A stretch of DNA of 64,000 bases, taken from assembly GCA_907165135.1 (NCBI GenBank), contig OU015566.1, forward strand, positions 1,924,501 to 1,988,500, read 5' to 3'. The DNA comes from Oikopleura dioica (lineage: Eukaryota; Chordata; Appendicularia; Copelata; Oikopleuridae). Every line of letters begins with the position of its first letter. The first letter of the stretch is position 1. Positions 9,313 through 20,901 of the stretch are shown piece after piece. The notes under the pieces are model-generated. The model did not search any database. It had not been told where the DNA came from and saw only the letters and a program-made list of their open reading frames with translations. Both the position numbers and the translations under genes were made by a program.

Positions 9313-10300
9313 TTATTCGTCTTGCTCGTCGGCCTCTTTTTCCCACTGGGGGCCGTCGACATTCCAGCTTCTTCCGCTTCGTGTAAGGAATGTAACTCGA
9401 CAGCGGCCGCTCAGGAGATCGCTCCAAAAGACGCCAAATCGCCGTTCGAATTCGGCTTCCAATTCGGCCGCTTTTTCCGCCAGAATTTCGCGGTCGTCCA
9501 CGTTCAAATACTGGCCAAGCAGACGTACTACCAATTGAATTGGTAACTCTTCGTTATGGTCGGCCTGATCGCGAGGAGACTGTTTGAAGGTCTCTCCTAA
9601 GAAAATTTTAACGTAAAATAAACGAAAAAAACTTACGTCGTCCTCGGACCATTGAGCCGACAATCTTCTTCGCACTCTTTTTGCCGGGCGTTTTACGGCC
9701 AGGCGTTTTCTTGGCGGGCGTCTTTCGGGACGGGGTTTTCTTTCCAGGGGTAAGAGCTTTTCGGAAAGCTTTACCTGGGTTTCGCGCAGCCTCGTCGAGA
9801 CTGTTGAAGATTTCATTCATCCCTCGGTGGAAGGCTGGACCCACACCGCCAGTCTCACCAAATCGTGCGCCACGTCTTGGCCCTTGACGAGGTTCCTCGA
9901 TATCAGTCGGCTCCTCGCTTGAAGGACCAGCCTTGCCTTGCTGCTTTCGTTGAGAAAGCCGATTGAACAAATCGCGTCGGTTTTCCTCCGCCAGAGGCTC
10001 GTCTCGTAGCACCGCGGCTTGACGACAAATTTCCCGGTGCTGCGCCTCCAGTTGCTCCTCCTGAATGCGAGATCGCTGTTCAAGAGGATTGGAACGTTTC
10101 CTCATGGACCCAAGCTCGGTATATTTGACAAACCCTCTCTGGTCTTCCGCATCGGACATGTCAAAGTCAGAAGGCTCGCTTGACGCCGAAGATGAATCTT
10201 CTTCGCCAAAAAGCTCGAGACGAGTTGCCCGAAGATGACGCTCAGCCGCCCGAAGATTGGACTCCAACCGGGAAAAACGAGTAGTTAGAGATCTAGTTCG
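9313..10300 (-). CDS. Lys-rich H1-tail/core-like protein of the viral element
   Basis: Exons 9637-10300 and 9313-9596, intron 40 nt (GTAAGT...TTCTTAG); the two lengths sum to 948 nt, in frame. The N-terminal part is charged, with an acidic Ser-rich patch ('GEEDSSSASSEPSDFDMSD'). The middle has repeats of K-T-P-(S/G/A)-(R/K)-K ('KKTPSRKTPAKKTPGRKTPG'), like histone H1 tails and viral DNA-binding core proteins. The C-terminal exon encodes a folded-looking domain ('ELPIQLVVRLLGQYLNVDD'). The start probably lies in an upstream exon, since an acceptor (TTTTCTAG) sits at 10301-10308. Likely DNA condensation or chromatin binding. Confidence 0.6.
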
Positions 10301-10365
10301 CTAGAAAATCAAGTAAGTTACCGCCCCCGAATAAATTTAGCCCATTATTGCAGAAATAACGCCGA

Positions 10366-10575
10366 TTATGACTTACCATTTTGACGAAAAACGCACTTTT
10401 GACGTTTCCTTGACTGCTTGAAAAGACAAACTGACCATTTTGGCCAATTTTTCAAAACATAAGGAGCTGTTCTAGAGACGCGGTTTTCGCCGAAAAACAA
10501 CGGTATCTCTAGAAAATCACGTTCGAGAGATTTTCCGCCTAAACCACCCTTGCCGTAAATGTCAACAACATTCAA
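10366..10575 (-). CDS. Candidate 5' exon of a minus-strand viral gene
   Basis: ATG at 10573-10575 opens a 69-codon frame with a strong GTAAGT donor near its end (about 10371). It starts 'MNVVDIYGKGGLGGKSLE' and has a folded character ('FLEIPLFFGENRVSRTAPYV'). It may be the first exon of the 9313-10300 gene, but no simple splice keeps the frame, so this is uncertain. Confidence 0.3.
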   Translation of the reverse strand: MNVVDIYGKGGLGGKSLERDFLEIPLFFGENRVSRTAPYVLKNWPKWSVCLFKQSRKRQKCVFRQNGKS

Positions 10576-10675
10576 CGCTTCTTTTTACTTCCTTCCGCCC
10601 AGGTGTAAAGCGCTTTAAATTCAGCGGTGAATTTACTTTGACGTCCTTTACTTCGATAAAAGTACAAGCAATAAA

Positions 10676-11211
10676 ATGACTGACGGTTTTAAAATGAATA
10701 TCCCCGCACAATCTAGCGAAGACTCGTGCTCAGCGGACGAGTGCGATCAACAACGAACGCCATTTATCCCTCAAATCCAAATGAGCCACGACGAATATAT
10801 TCAGAAATGCGAAGAACTTATCGGTGACGGGCAAAAAAGTTCGAGCCCTTCTTAGGATATCGCCTGTGGAAAGTTGTTGGTGGTGAAAACTTTTATATTC
10901 CAGCGCCAACTCTTGCCGAAATTATCAAACGAAAGAATCTCAAAGTCCCGAAAAAGTTGCGAGACAGAATTCGATCTGGCGTATCTTTTGATAACTTTAC
11001 GATCATGATCAACAAGCGAGATTATAATTATTTTGGATCATATCCTAATAATGACCCCAACCTAATGCTACTTCGACGAGAGTTACGAACAACTACCAAA
11101 ATGCGCGACCAAGAAGAGAACAAGGCAGCTCGGAGACTTCAAGGAGTTTTTGGAGACGAATCCTCTGAAAGCGAGAATGAAGACGAAAAGAAGCCTGAAG
11201 ACGGAAAGTAA
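10676..11211 (+). CDS. Unknown acidic-tailed protein of the viral element (167 aa)
   Basis: ATG at 10676. Exons 10676-10823 and 10856-11211 with a 32-nt intron (GTGACG...CTTAG) sum to 504 nt, 167 aa. The central region 'YRLWKVVGGENFYIPAPTL' then 'KVPKKLRDRIRSGVSFDNF' looks folded; the C-terminus is acidic and Lys-rich. Without the intron the frame ends after 59 codons, so either splicing or a frameshift is needed. No family recognised. Confidence 0.5.
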
Positions 11212-11643
11212 TTTCTTTTTATCAACATTCTGTTAGACAAACAAATCAAAAAATAAAAAGAATACTTTATATCATTGTTGATTTCAATATTTTTTTGACA
11301 AGGCAAAAGTATCAAATTCTACAGTAAATTGAGCTTGAAATCTAAATATATTCAGTTTTATTTGATGAATGCATGTTATTTCTGAGAAGCGCTTTGATTA
11401 AAATAAATTTATATGAATCCTTGATCAAAAGTAATTAATCAAAATAATAACACTAATTGAGATTATTATCGAGATTAATAACATCCAGATGGTCATAAAT
11501 GAAACCAAGTCCAGGTGAGAAAAATCTGCTTGCATAAACAGCTGGAAAGTCTACATATAAGCGGTCGAAAATTCCAGAGTTATCAAAATCAAAAAAAACT
11601 AAATTTTCAGAAAAAGAAGAACGAAGAAAGAAGAAAGAAGAAG

Positions 11644-11865
11644 ATGATGGACATTTTCAAGTATGGAATTGCCTCTTTTGCTCTCTTGGCTCTTTTCACT
11701 GCATTTGTAATTACTGCATTCTGGATCACCCTTGCCTATCACATCTTCTGGATCATCATCTTTGCGACACTTCTGCGAACTCTAGTTGTACACTGCAAAA
11801 AAGCATCCACTGTCACTGTAAATAACTCAGCTGAACTGCAAATAGTAACTGTACATAACATATAA
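11644..11865 (+). CDS. Small membrane protein (73 aa)
   Basis: ATG at 11644 (or 11647) after a purine-rich AGAAAGAAGAAAG leader; ACATATAAG at about 11553 is a possible TATA box. The protein contains two adjacent hydrophobic segments ('IASFALLALFTAFVITAFW' and 'YHIFWIIIFATLL') and a short polar tail. It could be the last gene of the viral element (viroporin-like size) or a host gene. Function unknown. Confidence 0.4.
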   Translation: MMDIFKYGIASFALLALFTAFVITAFWITLAYHIFWIIIFATLLRTLVVHCKKASTVTVNNSAELQIVTVHNI

Positions 11866-12830
11866 TCACCCATTCATTCCTGCAAATAAATATAATTTGC
11901 AAAATTCGAAATTAAAGAGTTTATTTTAAAAAAGTTTTTCAAGAAAACGCGATTGTGCAGTATATGATTGATCATAAAGTTTCATTTTGTATTTTTATTA
12001 AGAACGTAATTAATTTTCTAACAAAAGACGAAAAGCGAAATACTTTTTGCTATCATTTTATAATTCGAATGTACATAAGAATAAATGAGACAGACAGTTT
12101 TGATTCATTTTATTTTAAGATCTCTGCGATTACTGCACAGGTTTCGTTCCTTGAGACTCATTTTATTTCGATAACATTACTCTATTCATAATTTAATTGC
12201 ATAAAGTTTCATTTTCAAGAAGTCATATACCACGCAAATTGCATTGATAGAGATTCATTTTATTTTAATTAATATATAGAATGTTTTTACTTATCGTAGA
12301 CTACATTAGATTTATCAGAAATTTTTTAGTTTCATTTAAAGAAAGAAAGTCTATTTGATTATTTAAAAGCCATCAGAAAATTAGCATCATTTTAAGAAAA
12401 TAGTTCGACATTATCTAGGCACAAACAAAAATTTAGAATTCATTTTAATATACGAAATAAATCCAGTATTTCATTAACAGAAGCGGAAATCTTTACGTTT
12501 CATTTTATTTTTATGGTCAAGTTTTATCCGAAAACTAAGAAAAATAAAGAAAGCATTTTATGATAATTTTAACGTTATTGGAGAACCTTCCAAAGGATTT
12601 CAATGCGCTTTAGATTTAACATTTTATATGACAAGTAAGCTTTCCGGTAAATCTTCTGATCTTCGTTCGGCTTCAGTATTCATTTTATTTTTTTCTAAAA
12701 ACCCCATTTAATGATCGTTGTAATCATGGAAGACTTACTTTTTTTGTATTTTATTTTCTCTCAATTGAGCGCCGTTGTAGTGGCATCGCTCTTAAATTTC
12801 AGGAAGTTGCAGCTCATTTTAAAAAATCAT
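11866..12830. repeat. AT-rich non-coding tract with recurring CATTTTATTTT motif
   Basis: No credible gene. The short motif (A/T)TTCATTTTATTTT or close variants recurs on the same strand at about 11982, 12054, 12115, 12169, 12210, 12256, 12333, 12388, 12441, 12501, 12554, 12620, 12681 and 12814, spaced roughly 40-75 nt apart, with unrelated sequence between. It may be a degenerate tandem array or a terminal region of the viral element. Confidence 0.4.
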
Positions 12831-14135
12831 ATTTTTAATAGACAATAAAACTCTTTCGCGATTTCATTATTGCAGCTCAGGATGCATTTTTAAAATTATG
12901 AAGTAGGCTCTTAGCTTCGTGGTTAAATATGGAAAAAATCAGGCTATGAAATCGGTTCCTGCTGAGAATTCTAAAGTAAAAATGAAAAATACGGGCCATC
13001 GTATTTGAAGGGGAAGCTAACGCCATCGATTCATCGACTTTTACTTCCAAGAGCGCGAGAAAAAGAGCGCTGGATATTGAACCGATTTTAAGTTTTATTA
13101 AGGGGTTGATGCTTGCGTCAATAAAGCGACTTGATTTTTTACAGTTCCATTTATTCAAATAGAAGGGGGTTTATTTATTGATAGGTTCATTCAGACTGAA
13201 AAAGGGATTACGGTTTTCGGAGGCAGTGAGAATAGACTAAGCTGAGCGATCGTGCGCGAGGGTCGTGATAATCAGTGGCAGTGAGAGTGATCGGGGCGCT
13301 GGAGCAGCTGGGCGGCGGAGGCGGCGGCTGAGCTGGTGGAGAGAGCCTGAATGGATCAATGAATAGAAAGTTCGAGAATGAGTAGAACGTGCCGAAGCTT
13401 CTAGAGCCCGATGAGTAAGCGAGAAGGCGGATCGATGCGGGACAATGGCGGGGCTAATCCATGGGCGTGGATCCGCGCGGCAATTGGCGCGTTGGTATTG
13501 GAGCGCTGGGTCGAGCGGGCGAAGAGAATTGGTGCAGAGGGGCCCGAGTTAGCGAAATTACTTTGTTGAAGGGTTTAGTTCTAAGGGTTAGAGTTAAGTT
13601 TAGAGTAATGTAAAAAGATAGGCGGGTTCAGTAGCGTTAGAATAGTGGGGTAGTGCGTTTAAAATAATTTTTATTTTTAAATAGGCGAAAATAGTAGTGA
13701 CTGACCATTTGAACAAGTAAAAAATCGCTGTGTGGAGTGGAGAAAAAAATCACGCCGCCCTATAGTGTGTGTTGGTGCCATGCATGTAATGCAAGTGGTG
13801 CAGCACCTTGGTGGTGGCGTAAAATGCTTTCATTTGGAGTCTGATGAGTGTCAAGAAGGCCCTGAGGGGCCTTCCCCCCGCACTGAGCCGTGAGCCTTCC
13901 GGTTCAGTGCTACATCGCTCGCACCCAATCAACACACAGAAAAATTATCAAATGGTCAGTCACTACTATAACTACTAACATGTGCTTGAAGGTTCTAGAA
14001 ACTCTCATCCTCCATCCGTCAGGAAATAAGCGGATTTTCCTGACGAATGGAGGATACAAGAATTTTCCTGACGAAAGGAGGGTCACCCAGGAATCCTAGT
14101 TATTTCTATAAAAAATTTTTATCAAACGATTTTAG
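12831..14135. other. Non-coding stretch with GC-rich tract before the zinc-finger gene
   Basis: No gene supported. 13190-13560 is purine- and GC-rich (GGCGGCGGAGGCGGCGGCTG at about 13310-13329) and stands out from the AT-rich flanks; it may hold promoter sequence. A direct repeat of an AGGAAA.../GACGAA(A/T)GGAGG-like unit is seen around 14020-14090. A 5' exon of the zinc-finger gene may be hidden here. Confidence 0.3.
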
Positions 14136-15358
14136 GGAGAAGTCGTGGATGAAGAATATGTCGAAGAAAGAGAATGTCCATCAGACAACGAAGGGTCTAC
14201 CCTATCATCCAGCTGTTCGCACATTTCCGAGCGTCTCTGCGACGGGTATCCGTATCACGACTACCTCTACGAATACAAAACGGAGCCAGATTCTGACGTG
14301 GTCGATCAAAGGCCGCATCCAAAAGCATCCGACGTTCTTGGAATCAAGATCGAACCTGGCTTGAGCTATTCCGAAAAAGAGAAAATGTACCACAAGCTGA
14401 TTCGAATCCGCGGTATGGGGCCCGTCTACCCGCCGAATTTGACGAAATTGCAGCGGCATACGCGCACGGTCGAGCATCAATTGCTGGTTGATGATTTGCT
14501 CGAAGAGTTGCAGTTCAAAGCGCCCTTTCGGGAAACAGACGCGAATAGACGAAAATGTAGGGAATACAAGGCTATCGTAGAAAAGGTGAGTTATTATGAG
14601 ATATCTTGCATAAAATTGTTCAAAAGTCATGATCATCAACCGTTTTATCTTCGTTTTTCCTAAGAAATAACCTTTGACTTTAGATTTATCAAAAGGAACG
14701 CGCTTCTGCAGCTCCTATTCCCGACTTGAGCCTCAAATCCGATTCCGATGATGAAGACAGCCAAACTCCCTCCTCTTCTCAATCCATTCCTTCATCCTCC
14801 ACTGCCGCCAATTCCAAATCTCGGCCCAAGAATCTCCTTCCGCCTCGTTCCTCCACGATTGTCGTTCCCGGTCCGCCAGTCCCAGTCATGCTTCCGAACG
14901 GTTTCGCCCCGCGATTTGAAGAAACGCGACTTCAATACGCACCCGAGATGGCTCCAAAGACAGTGACGCGGACAATCTACGAATGCACAATCTGCACTCG
15001 CCAATTCAACTCATTGACGCAGCTCAACTTGCACCTTCGAAAGCACCCGAAGAAATGCAACAAATGCGGACTCAAATTCAAGCGCTTTGACGAGGTTCAG
15101 AAACACGCGCCTTACTGTATGCGGGCTAATGGATTGTAAGTCATGAATTGTGGGTTTTTGATCATAAAACTTCTTCTTAGAATTGTTATTCCTCGACGAA
15201 AATTGAAAGAAAAGCCCAAACCGCCTCCTCGACCGATCAGATGGAGAGTCTGCATCCTTTGCGAGGAAAAGTTCTTGACGGACAAGCGACTCTACTGGCA
15301 CCAAGTAAAGCGATGCGAGAAACGATACGTCTCCGACTCCTGGGTCGTCAAGATCTAA
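14136..15358 (+). CDS. C2H2 zinc-finger protein
   Basis: Exons 14136-14585, 14684-15135 and 15181-15358 sum to 1080 nt in one frame; an acceptor (GATTTTAG) precedes the first, so the start codon is probably in an upstream exon. The N-terminal half is acidic ('KTEPDSDVVD', 'IKIEPGLSYS' resemble sumoylation-type K-x-E motifs), then a Ser/Pro linker. The fingers follow: 'YECTICTRQFNSLTQLNLHL', directly followed by 'CNKCGLKFKRFDEVQKH' ending in C, and 'RVCILCEEKFLTDKRLYWH' ending in C. Probably a nuclear transcription regulator. Its last ~30 coding bases are copied at the duplication junction downstream. Confidence 0.75.
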
Positions 15359-15561
15359 CTGTAAAAACAACTGTAGCAGATTTGAAAATTTTCACTCACG
15401 CAACTTTTATCCTCATTTTACTTCACTCATTGGCTTAAAATAAAATGAAGCTATGCAAGCAATTTGCCAAGCTTTTGAAATTTGAAATTTTGATTTATTT
15501 CGAATTTTTAGTATCTTTCGTCCAATTTCTCATTTGCAGGTCGTAATAATCTCCAGCTAGT

Positions 15562-17016
15562 CTAGTGATCACCTTCGCTGTCATATTCGTCATTTCTGAC
15601 TTTGAGATTGTCTCTTTGATCGTAACCAGAAAGCTCGAAATAAACTAGATTTTGTTATTAACAAAATTCCATTGGAATTTGAATAATTGAGAAAAAACTT
15701 ACATCTGCAGCGGGGTGGATATAGTAGTTAATATCTGATCCGTCTAAAGAATCGGCCTGAAAGCGACCAAATTTTCCTAGCTCCTTCAAAATCTGAAAAA
15801 CCCTGTTTCCATTATCATTTTTGACGTCTTTACCTGGACGATTTCAGCTTTATCTAATATACCATTTCCATTCTTGTCAAATAATTTGATCATCGTCGAT
15901 CCAGTTGTCGCGATGAAATTGGCAAAAATCTTCTCAAACTCTTGAAAATCGAGCTCGCCATTCCAGTCAGCATCGAATTTATCGAACGAAAATTGAAGAA
16001 AATCAGTCATCAAGCTCGTTTCTGAGAATTTTTAGAGGAAGAGTGAGTGTGGGTTAGGCTACTTTGGCTGATTTTGAGATCTTCCATGAGTTTTTCGCCG
16101 CATCTGGACAGTTGATCTTTTGGGATCGTTTCATTTTCGCCTCGACAAAGGTCGAAAGACTTTCTTGCCGCGGGCGTGTATCTTCCACCCCACTGGAAAA
16201 TTGTGGTTTTAGGCAATTTCGGGAAAAGTACTTACTTTTGCTAACAGAGCATCAGTAATCTGAACAGATTCTTCAGCAGATTCCCAAATTATATCGTCAA
16301 CTTTGATTATCGAACTGGGAATACCAGCGAAGAGATTTTTGTCTAAAGCGGGTTGTCAGGGGAAAAGCAATTTGGGCGAATTTGGAATTAGAGCACCTTC
16401 TGATTTCAATGTGAAAAATAGTTATGAAAAAAAAAGAGAGAATCAAGCGAGTTATATTCTAAACCCGAAATCTGCCCCACCTTCGATGGTAAAATCGACC
16501 AAGCTGGATATCGCGATTTTCGCTTTTTCTATTTTGATCTTCGTGTTCTCATCTATGTCTCCACCCATTTCGAGCACCAGCTGGTCGAAGTTCGTGTTCA
16601 GTTTGTCTAAGCTTTCTTGGACGGAGGAGGTGTCGCCAATTAGGTTGTTGAATGTGGCGATTATGCTTTTTACTAAATTGGGATCAGAATACAATTCTGA
16701 TTTTTCGAAAATTATTTTTTTTGGAAATCTATTTTTTGAAATTTTCTTTCAAAAAATTCTTGCCAAACTTACATCCAGTAGCATAAACATCTTCAACAAA
16801 AGTCTGTCCACACTGAGCGACATTTTTAAACGAGTTCATGTTTCTACACGGCTCCGGCATTATAAAATTCGTTTTCGAAATTCCAGCTTTGATCTCTTTG
16901 TATCCGCTGATGCTCGATTTGAACATGGTATCCATGTCGCCGACGATTTTCTCGATCGTTTCTGTCGGAATTTCTTTGGAAAAAGAGGAATAAAGAAGAA
17001 AATTGAGAATCTTCAT
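15562..17016 (-). CDS. Secreted EF-hand protein, copy 1
   Basis: ATG at 17014-17016, hydrophobic N-terminus 'MKILNFLLYSSFSKEIPTE' as a signal peptide, then about seven short exons down to the stop at 15562-15564. EF-hand 1 loop is 'DADWNGELDFQEF', EF-hand 2 loop 'DKNGNGILDKAEI'; both have the acidic residues for Ca2+ binding. N-terminal exons have conserved Cys ('MPEPCRNMNSFKNVAQCGQTF'-type spacing) and helices, suggesting disulfides in a secreted Ca2+-binding protein. The C-terminus ends in acidic 'YDSEGDH'. Unknown specific role. Identical to copy 2. Confidence 0.7.
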
Positions 17017-17871
17017 TTTAAGCGGTTTTGAAAGCGAGTTCTTCTGCGAGCTAGAAAATGTCTAGTCTGGTCTGAAATTGTTTGCATTTTCAAAGTTTAC
17101 TTTGCTTGCGCGGGGTTATGACCTCGTCTACCGAGTTCACTTTTGTAAAATCATTTGACTCAAATGCAAATATGGTCTTGCAGACTATGTATTTGTACTT
17201 CCAAAGATTTTTGATAATAATTCTCTTTAATGATAGGTAGAATCAGAAGAATCAGAATGAACAATGAGCAAAGTTTGACCACGCAAATGCTCCGTCTTGC
17301 TCCGCCTAAGCTAATTTGGGCACGCCGTGCTCAGTCATGCTCATGCTCAGCCAAAAATGTGATTTTTCAAACCCTAAATACAGCTGCGAGCATATGCGTT
17401 GGATGAAGGTTGACAAAGTCTGCAAAAATTTTCCATAAAGCTAAACTTCGAACAATATTTTCTTGATTTTCCTGAAGCTTATATTGTTATCGAGGTAGTT
17501 AGAAGAGGTTGAATTCCACTCAAGTTTTGACCCAGATGCAATGGTTGATACAAAATTGAAAATCGAGATAAAGTCATTTTCAAAGAATTTTTATTTTTGG
17601 TCCTCATTCTTCTATTAAAACTGTCGATGTAAAGAAATAATTATAGCAGTAAATGATTCATTCTTTCGTCATAAATTTTTAATTCCTTTTTTTCTTGATT
17701 CAAAGTTACTCAAGACGAAAGGGAAAGCAATCGTCCAATCACCGCGCCGTTATTCGTCGATTTTCCCTTTCGAAGCGTGCTTTGAAATGGGGCGGAGTGA
17801 ATTTTATTCCGAAAGAGGAAAAGAGTTTTTCTTAAAAAGGAAGAATCGGATCGGCAAAGAAACGAAAGAAA
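17017..17871. promoter_or_regulatory. Divergent intergenic region between the EF-hand and His/Gln-rich genes (copy 1)
   Basis: About 850 nt without a gene, repeated at 20902-21756. It separates divergent start codons, so it should contain two promoters. A GCTC-rich patch (GCTCCGTCTTGCTCCGCC, then GTGCTCAGTCATGCTCATGC) at about 17288-17347 is the only notable internal repetition. Confidence 0.35.
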
Positions 17872-19140
17872 ATGGAAGTCGACGAGCAAGGAAAGAAATT
17901 CGAAATCGTCAAAATCGAAACTGAAGCTCAAACCTCAGATCCGTCCGAGCAAAGAATCAAAATCGTCTTCAAAGCAAATGAGAAAGAAATTTTTCTGCGA
18001 AATTTGAAACATCAAGTCAAGGACAGCCAAATTATCGTCATTGGAAATTCGGGATGTGAAGCGACTGTAGAACCGGATAGAAATCAGTCCAGCAGATCTA
18101 TTATTCGAATAAAGGTTAGTTTTAACCGCTAGATGTTGGTTATGACTTCTTTTTAGTTCAAAAATATTCCCTCCGAAGAAATCACGATCGAATTCTATTG
18201 CCTCTGTGCGAATTTCAACAACGTCAAAAACCTCTTCGACTCCATCGAAGACCATGATTCAACGAAGATCGATTTCAAATGTAAGTCACCCCTTTCCTTT
18301 CCCTTCCCAATCCGTTCTTCAGCTAAAGATATGTACCTGAAAGCGTGGCCAACTCATCGTCCAGATTTGTACATACGAAAGAAACCGAAACCGAATCAAG
18401 TGGAGATATCGATCAAAGTGATGAGGAAGATTTCAACTGGGCAAGGCATGCGGCATCAGGAAGGGCAGAGCCCAGTTACTGTCATGTAAGAGCGCTTCTC
18501 TATCATGATTCTTATTTTCGAGCGACTCATTTTCGTTGGAATTTGAATGACTACTGCTGTTTACACATCCCAGCGAAAGTAATTCGCTCATCGATGAGAA
18601 TCGTTGTGTTGCTTTATTAGATGATTTTAGTTGTTTATCGTTCAAATGATCTTATTCCGAATTTCTAGCGCCGACAAAGACTTCACCCTTCACCACATTC
18701 TCGAATACGTCCGACACAAGAACGAGAACTCAACTCCGCGCGACAAGTTTATCTGGGGAACACCCAAAAATCGCGGGCAGCAGTACGAAACAAGCATAAA
18801 ACTGGGCGATCTCGTTGTCAAAACTGGCGGTACTCCTTTTGTAATGATGCCACCGCAGCAAACTCTTCAATCGCGGTCTCCAATGACTGGCAATCCAGCT
18901 GGAAATATGCAAGGTCATTTCCAACAGCAGCATTCTCACCAGCATCAGCATCATCAACACCAGCATCATCAGCATCAGATTTATCAACAGCCCCAGCAGC
19001 AGCAAATGGTAGTTCCCAGTCATCTTTCCGTCCATCCTTCTGATAATCTTCAAAATCCAGCGAATAATCTCCCCTTCAACCCAACTGGCTACGCTCTTGT
19101 GTCCGATCACGCGACTCCCAGACAGGAACTGTTTGAAATT
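17872..19140 (+). pseudogene. 3'-truncated first copy of the His/Gln-rich gene
   Basis: Identical to 21757-23025 through the exon encoding the His/Gln repeat, then breaks at 'QELFEIL' where the second copy continues 'AKGNVSLR'. After the break it reads into two 64-bp copies of the zinc-finger gene's 3' end. It lacks the C-terminal ~150 residues. It may still be transcribed from its intact promoter and give a truncated protein. Confidence 0.8.
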
Positions 19141-19142
19141 TT

Positions 19143-19270
19143 ACATATACGTCTCCGACTCCTGGGTCGTCAAGATCTAACTGTAAAAACAACTGTAGCA
19201 GATTTTACATATACGTCTCCGACTCCTGGGTCGTCAAGATCTAACTGTAAAAACAACTGTAGCAGATTTG
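19143..19270 (+). repeat. 64-bp tandem repeat at the duplication junction
   Basis: Two copies of a 64-bp unit starting at 19143 and 19207 (ACATATACGTCTCCGACTCC...). Apart from the ACATAT start it matches the end of the zinc-finger coding sequence and 3' UTR at 15328-15385. This makes three copies locally and marks the breakpoint. Confidence 0.9.
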
Positions 19271-19446
19271 AAAATTTTCACTCACGCAACTTTTATCCTC
19301 ATTTTACTTCACTCATTGGCTTAAAATAAAATGAAGCTATGCAAGCAATTTGCCAAGCTTTTGAAATTTGAAATTTTGATTTATTTCGAATTTTTAGTAT
19401 CTTTCGTCCAATTTCTCATTTGCAGGTCGTAATAATCTCCAGCTAG

Positions 19447-20901
19447 TCTAGTGATCACCTTCGCTGTCATATTCGTCATTTCTGACTTTGAGATTGTCTC
19501 TTTGATCGTAACCAGAAAGCTCGAAATAAACTAGATTTTGTTATTAACAAAATTCCATTGGAATTTGAATAATTGAGAAAAACTTACATCTGCAGCGGGG
19601 TGGATATAGTAGTTAATATCTGATCCGTCTAAAGAATCGGCCTGAAAGCGACCAAATTTTCCTAGCTCCTTCAAAATCTGAAAAACCCTGTTTCCATTAT
19701 CATTTTTGACGTCTTTACCTGGACGATTTCAGCTTTATCTAATATACCATTTCCATTCTTGTCAAATAATTTGATCATCGTCGATCCAGTTGTCGCGATG
19801 AAATTGGCAAAAATCTTCTCAAACTCTTGAAAATCGAGCTCGCCATTCCAGTCAGCATCGAATTTATCGAACGAAAATTGAAGAAAATCAGTCATCAAGC
19901 TCGTTTCTGAGAATTTTTAGAGGAAGAGTGAGTGTGGGTTAGGCTACTTTGGCTGATTTTGAGATCTTCCATGAGTTTTTCGCCGCATCTGGACAGTTGA
20001 TCTTTTGGGATCGTTTCATTTTCGCCTCGACAAAGGTCGAAAGACTTTCTTGCCGCGGGCGTGTATCTTCCACCCCACTGGAAAATTGTGGTTTTAGGCA
20101 ATTTCGGGAAAAGTACTTACTTTTGCTAACAGAGCATCAGTAATCTGAACAGATTCTTCAGCAGATTCCCAAATTATATCGTCAACTTTGATTATCGAAC
20201 TGGGAATACCAGCGAAGAGATTTTTGTCTAAAGCGGGTTGTCAGGGGAAAAGCAATTTGGGCGAATTTGGAATTAGAGCACCTTCTGATTTCAATGTGAA
20301 AAATAGTTATGAAAAAAAAAGAGAGAATCAAGCGAGTTATATTCTAAACCCGAAATCTGCCCCACCTTCGATGGTAAAATCGACCAAGCTGGATATCGCG
20401 ATTTTCGCTTTTTCTATTTTGATCTTCGTGTTCTCATCTATGTCTCCACCCATTTCGAGCACCAGCTGGTCGAAGTTCGTGTTCAGTTTGTCTAAGCTTT
20501 CTTGGACGGAGGAGGTGTCGCCAATTAGGTTGTTGAATGTGGCGATTATGCTTTTTACTAAATTGGGATCAGAATACAATTCTGATTTTTCGAAAATTAT
20601 TTTTTTTGGAAATCTATTTTTTGAAATTTTCTTTCAAAAAATTCTTGCCAAACTTACATCCAGTAGCATAAACATCTTCAACAAAAGTCTGTCCACACTG
20701 AGCGACATTTTTAAACGAGTTCATGTTTCTACACGGCTCCGGCATTATAAAATTCGTTTTCGAAATTCCAGCTTTGATCTCTTTGTATCCGCTGATGCTC
20801 GATTTGAACATGGTATCCATGTCGCCGACGATTTTCTCGATCGTTTCTGTCGGAATTTCTTTGGAAAAAGAGGAATAAAGAAGAAAATTGAGAATCTTCA
20901 T
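19447..20901 (-). CDS. Secreted EF-hand protein, copy 2
   Basis: Duplicate of 15562-17016 at +3885, with the same signal peptide, exons, two canonical EF-hand loops and stop. No coding difference was noticed. It is divergently arranged with the complete His/Gln-rich gene. Confidence 0.7.

Noticed and set aside
12877-13158. 93-codon minus-strand ORF
   Set aside because: No start context, splice sites, domain or repeat support in an otherwise non-coding tract.
18730-19110. Leu/Met-rich minus-strand ORF, repeated at 22615-22995
   Set aside because: An antisense shadow of the CAT/CAG His-Gln repeat.
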